The notes beneath the pieces are model-generated. The model searched no databases, was not told the origin of the DNA, and saw nothing but the letters and a program-made list of their open reading frames with translations. Of a DNA stretch of 54,705 nucleotides, positions 52,676 to 54,705 are shown one piece after another. Source of the DNA: Lachnospiraceae bacterium (GTDB taxonomy: Bacteria; Bacillota; Clostridia; Lachnospirales; Lachnospiraceae); the NCBI GenBank assembly GCA_910575565.1, contig CAJTFL010000025.1, positions 1 to 54,705 on the forward strand, given 5' to 3'. The position numbers and the translations under genes are program-made. The stretch's first letter is position 1. Each line of letters starts with the position of its first letter.

Positions 52676-53113
52676 TTGAATGAAGATTTGATAAAAAAAA
52701 TACGACAGTTTAACCGATACTACACTGTATGGTTAGATGTCATGAATAAAGGCTATTTAGGGACAAATTTCTCATGGCCTGAATCGAGAGTGCTATTTGA
52801 AATATATACTAACCAAGGGATAAATGCCACTGAATTATGTGAGCATCTAAACATGGACAAAAGCTATGTGAGTAGAATTCTTGCAAAACTTGAAAAAAAA
52901 AGGTTTATAACGAGAAAACTTGTTTCGGGGAGCAAGGGAATTAAGAAATTATATTTAACAAACACGGGAAAGGAAGAAGCGAAAAAAATAGACTGGAATG
53001 GTGATAAACAGATTTATGAAAAATTAAAAAATATGGATAAAAAAGATTGTGATAGGTTATGTGAGGCAATGGTATTGATTGAAAGCATATTGCGTAAAAA
53101 TGACGAAAAGTGA
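52676..53113 (+). CDS. MarR family transcriptional regulator
   Basis: The 145-residue protein has the MarR winged helix: NYxG-like start (NKGYLGTNFSWPESRVLFEI), the recognition helix region ELCEHLNMDKSYVSRILAKL and the wing KKRFITRKLVSGSKGIKKLY. It probably represses its own operon through the two palindromes upstream and is released by a ligand. The start codon is TTG at 52676, 7 bases after GGGGAGGT. The GNAT gene follows after 23 bases. AT-rich coding suggests recent acquisition. Confidence 0.9.
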   Translation: MNEDLIKKIRQFNRYYTVWLDVMNKGYLGTNFSWPESRVLFEIYTNQGINATELCEHLNMDKSYVSRILAKLEKKRFITRKLVSGSKGIKKLYLTNTGKEEAKKIDWNGDKQIYEKLKNMDKKDCDRLCEAMVLIESILRKNDEK

Positions 53114-53136
53114 ATTTGACTTTAGGAGGAACTGTT

Positions 53137-53619
53137 ATGAATATCGAAATTGTTTTAGCCTATGTGCATACACAAGAAATAAATGCGCTATTTTCAGAAT
53201 ATACAAATATGCTAATAATTAACGATAGTTCATTTCAAAATTATCTTGATATTCAGCATTATGAAGAAGAAATAAATCATTTAGAAAAAAAATATGGTAT
53301 GCCATCTGGAAGATTATATTTAGCTTATTATAACGGTGAAGCCGCAGGTTGTATTGGATTGAAAAATATAGACAAAAAGAATTGTGAAATGAAACGTCTT
53401 TATGTAAGACCACAATTTAGAGGAAAAAATATTGGTAAACTTCTTGTACAAAAAATTATAACAGACGCAAAGGAAATTGGTTATTCGTATATGTTGTTAG
53501 ATACCCTTCCCTTTTTAGAAAAAGCAATTCATATATATGAACAATTTGGTTTTTACACCATAGATTGTTACAACAATAGTCCTATGGGTACATCAATATA
53601 CATGAGATTGGATTTATGA
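53137..53619 (+). CDS. GNAT family N-acetyltransferase
   Basis: The 160-residue protein has the acetyl-CoA binding signature RLYVRPQFRGKNIGKLLVQK and the C-terminal YEQFGFYTIDCYNN of the GNAT fold. It transfers an acetyl group to an amine; the substrate is unknown, perhaps a toxic amine or antibiotic, given the MarR control. AGGAGG precedes the ATG at 53137. It is the second gene of the MarR operon. Confidence 0.9.
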   Translation: MNIEIVLAYVHTQEINALFSEYTNMLIINDSSFQNYLDIQHYEEEINHLEKKYGMPSGRLYLAYYNGEAAGCIGLKNIDKKNCEMKRLYVRPQFRGKNIGKLLVQKIITDAKEIGYSYMLLDTLPFLEKAIHIYEQFGFYTIDCYNNSPMGTSIYMRLDL

Positions 53620-53821
53620 TTTTTATTCTATCTTTAGAAATGGCAGAATCAATTGAACCAGTTAATAATCAGAAAATAGACAGGTTGCGCCCGCCATTAA
53701 TAGCTCATTTAGTCTTTGATAGATAATCAAGTAACAACAGGAAATCATGTTGTTTCTTTGAATTATAAGTGCAACTGCTAATCATGCACTGCCCCATGTG
53801 GGAGAAAGGGGGAAATTATTT

Positions 53822-54280
53822 ATGCCTTATGCAGAAGCATACAGGGAACACATCATGTATACTTTCAATGGCTATTGCAAGACCGTCATACGCTTTGCAG
53901 CTATCAACGCATGGCGTGACAGGAGCAGACGGCGGCAAAAAGAAATATCCCTTGAATACCTCACAGAAGAAAAATTTTACCCTTTAGGCACAACAGACGA
54001 ATATTTTGAAGCACCCTATGAAGAATACCCCATTACGGTATGCGGTCAGACAGTTATCCTCACCAATGGGGAACTTGCCGCCGCCTTGTTGTCCTTGCCG
54101 GAGAAGAACCGGGAAATCATTTTCCTTTACTTTTTCGGGGATTATACACAACAGGAAATCGGGGAAATGTACGGACGCTGCCGGAGTACGACCGGGTATC
54201 AAATCCGCAGGACATTAAAACTCCTGCAAAGGAAAATGGAGGTGCTTTCGCATGGGAAATCCGAACCTTTTGCCCTATGA
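53822..54280 (+). CDS. sigma-70 region 4 factor of a Tn916/Tn1549-type element
   Basis: The 152-residue protein is a small sigma-like regulator of the kind found at the end of Tn916/Tn1549-like conjugative elements. The C-terminal half holds region 4: LAAALLSLPEKNREIIFLYF, then DYTQQEIGEMYGRCRSTTGY with the helix-turn-helix. The N-terminal half (PYAEAYREHIMYTFNGYCKT) is typical of that group. The ATG at 53822 follows AAAGGGGG. Its end overlaps the next gene, as in those elements. Confidence 0.85.
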   Translation: MPYAEAYREHIMYTFNGYCKTVIRFAAINAWRDRSRRRQKEISLEYLTEEKFYPLGTTDEYFEAPYEEYPITVCGQTVILTNGELAAALLSLPEKNREIIFLYFFGDYTQQEIGEMYGRCRSTTGYQIRRTLKLLQRKMEVLSHGKSEPFAL

Positions 54281-54476
54281 AACGATTGTCCGGGCAACCA
54301 GCGGAGAGCCGGAAGCCGTGGACGAGGTTTTACGGCATTACAGCAAGCGTATCCGAATCGCCGCCATTGAAAACGGGCATATCGACAGGGATACCGAGGA
54401 CAACATAAAACAGCGGCTTGTCGCTGCTCTGTTCAAGTTCCGCTTTGATGAACAGCCATACCGAAAAGCTGAATAA
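54252..54476 (+). CDS. HTH_16 domain protein of a Tn916/Tn1549-type element
   Basis: The 74-residue protein shows the HTH_16 pattern LLPYETIVRATSGEPEAVDE, then VLRHYSKRIRIAAIENG and DRDTEDNIKQRLVAALFKF. It is the usual partner of the sigma-like gene upstream, which it overlaps by 29 bases. In intact elements excisionase and integrase genes follow; here a terminator and an IS end follow instead. Confidence 0.88.
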   Translation: MGNPNLLPYETIVRATSGEPEAVDEVLRHYSKRIRIAAIENGHIDRDTEDNIKQRLVAALFKFRFDEQPYRKAE

Positions 54477-54504
54477 CCGCCGTTACATAGAACGGCACAC
54501 CAAG

Positions 54505-54538
54505 ACAGGAAATCAAGAAAAGGTTTCCTGTTTTTTTG
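54505..54538 (+). terminator. Rho-independent terminator after the HTH_16 gene
   Basis: ACAGGAAA (54505-54512) pairs with TTTCCTGT (54524-54531) across an 11-base loop, followed by a T-run. Confidence 0.85.
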
Positions 54539-54611
54539 CGCCCATTTTTGGCATTTTGAAAAATCGCCAGTTGGATCTATGTCAATACTTTGGACAAAAA
54601 AAGTCGAAAGA

Positions 54612-54705
54612 TTATGCTGTTTTTTTAAGTTCCTCATCCTCCTTTTGCTGTGGTGTCAAATAACCAATAGAGCTATGTATCCGCTTACGATTATACCAGC
54701 CTTCT
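54612..54705 (-). CDS. IS3-family transposase, C-terminal end (cut by window edge)
   Basis: On the minus strand the frame reads GWYNRKRIHSSIGYLTPQQ followed by a short acidic-basic tail and a TAA at 54614-54612. This is the C-terminal signature of IS3/IS150 family transposase orfB (the HSSIGYLTP block after the rve catalytic core). The rest lies beyond the window. The end of the IS is probably near 54555-54580, where TGTCAATACTTTGGACA looks like a terminal repeat, but the partner end is not visible. Confidence 0.85.
   Translation of the reverse strand, partial: EGWYNRKRIHSSIGYLTPQQKEDEELKKTA

Noticed and set aside
1..54705. tRNA or rRNA genes
   Set aside because: No T-arm GTTCRANTC-type motif in a cloverleaf context and no rRNA-like stretch was noticed by eye; a tRNAscan run would be decisive.

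Overview
The window looks like a chromosomal segment of a Gram-positive gut Clostridium, most likely Lachnospiraceae (cluster XIVa type). This rests on strong AGGAGG-type ribosome binding sites, sigma-A promoters, a leuB-ilvD-ilvB run, a serC-serA-DUF1015 run, a Gx-type transporter gene, a DUF5722 secreted protein and Tn1549/Tn916-type mobile-element genes. No tRNA, rRNA or CRISPR array was seen. The genus is an inference.

Region 1 (1-31 kb) is mostly housekeeping DNA with moderate to high GC. After a cut membrane-protein tail, a Uma2-family nuclease, a small XRE regulator and a CPBP protease come two amino-acid biosynthesis blocks: leuB, ilvD, ilvB (branched chain) and serC, serA plus DUF1015 (serine). 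They are followed by a CmpB-like membrane protein, a HAD phosphatase, a secreted DUF5722 protein, an AAA-ATPase/PD-(D/E)XK protein, a DUF-P-loop fusion, clpS-clpA, a DnaQ-like exonuclease with a zinc ribbon, a DUF4160 (frameshifted)/DUF2442 pair, an MFS exporter, a GltD-like oxidoreductase, a Gx transporter and galT. The gaps hold many structured repeats: a long palindrome overlapping the CPBP stop, a shared repeat between serC and serA, a perfect 40-bp palindrome, 75-bp tandem hairpins and a 14-bp minisatellite just before the GltD-like gene.

Region 2 (28.5-32.6 kb) is a mobile-element scar zone. It holds a hicB antitoxin pseudogene interrupted by a 163-bp MITE with 18-bp inverted ends and a 5-bp target duplication. 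Next is a lone tyrosine recombinase inside 26-bp perfect inverted repeats, then a second tyrosine recombinase-like gene that has lost its catalytic end and directly precedes the glycan locus.

Region 3 (32.7-51.2 kb) is an AT-rich cell-surface polysaccharide cluster, all on the plus strand: DUF4422 glycosyltransferase, UDP-galactopyranose mutase (glf), COG5610 HAD protein, two glycosyltransferases, EpsG-like polymerase, pyruvyltransferase, an FrhB/hexapeptide-acyltransferase fusion, an SDR epimerase, a Wzx flippase and a UDP-GlcNAc 2-epimerase (wecB). Between flippase and epimerase lies the most interesting block: a free carrier protein, a DltA-like adenylation enzyme, a tiny overlapping ORF, a membrane acyltransferase and a type II thioesterase. 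Together they look like a carrier-protein-dependent (amino)acylation system for the glycan, resembling dlt in logic but lacking dltB and dltD. No priming sugar transferase or Wzd/Wze-type kinase lies in the window.

Region 4 (51.2-54.7 kb) is again accessory DNA. It has a decayed MNT/HEPN toxin-antitoxin pair beside a duplicated scrap of wecB, a 135-bp palindrome with DnaA-box-like ends, a cluster of six 11-bp iteron-like repeats bounded by 20-bp inverted repeats, a MarR-GNAT operon with a clear palindromic operator, the sigma factor and HTH gene of a Tn916/Tn1549-type element, and the cut end of an IS3-family element.
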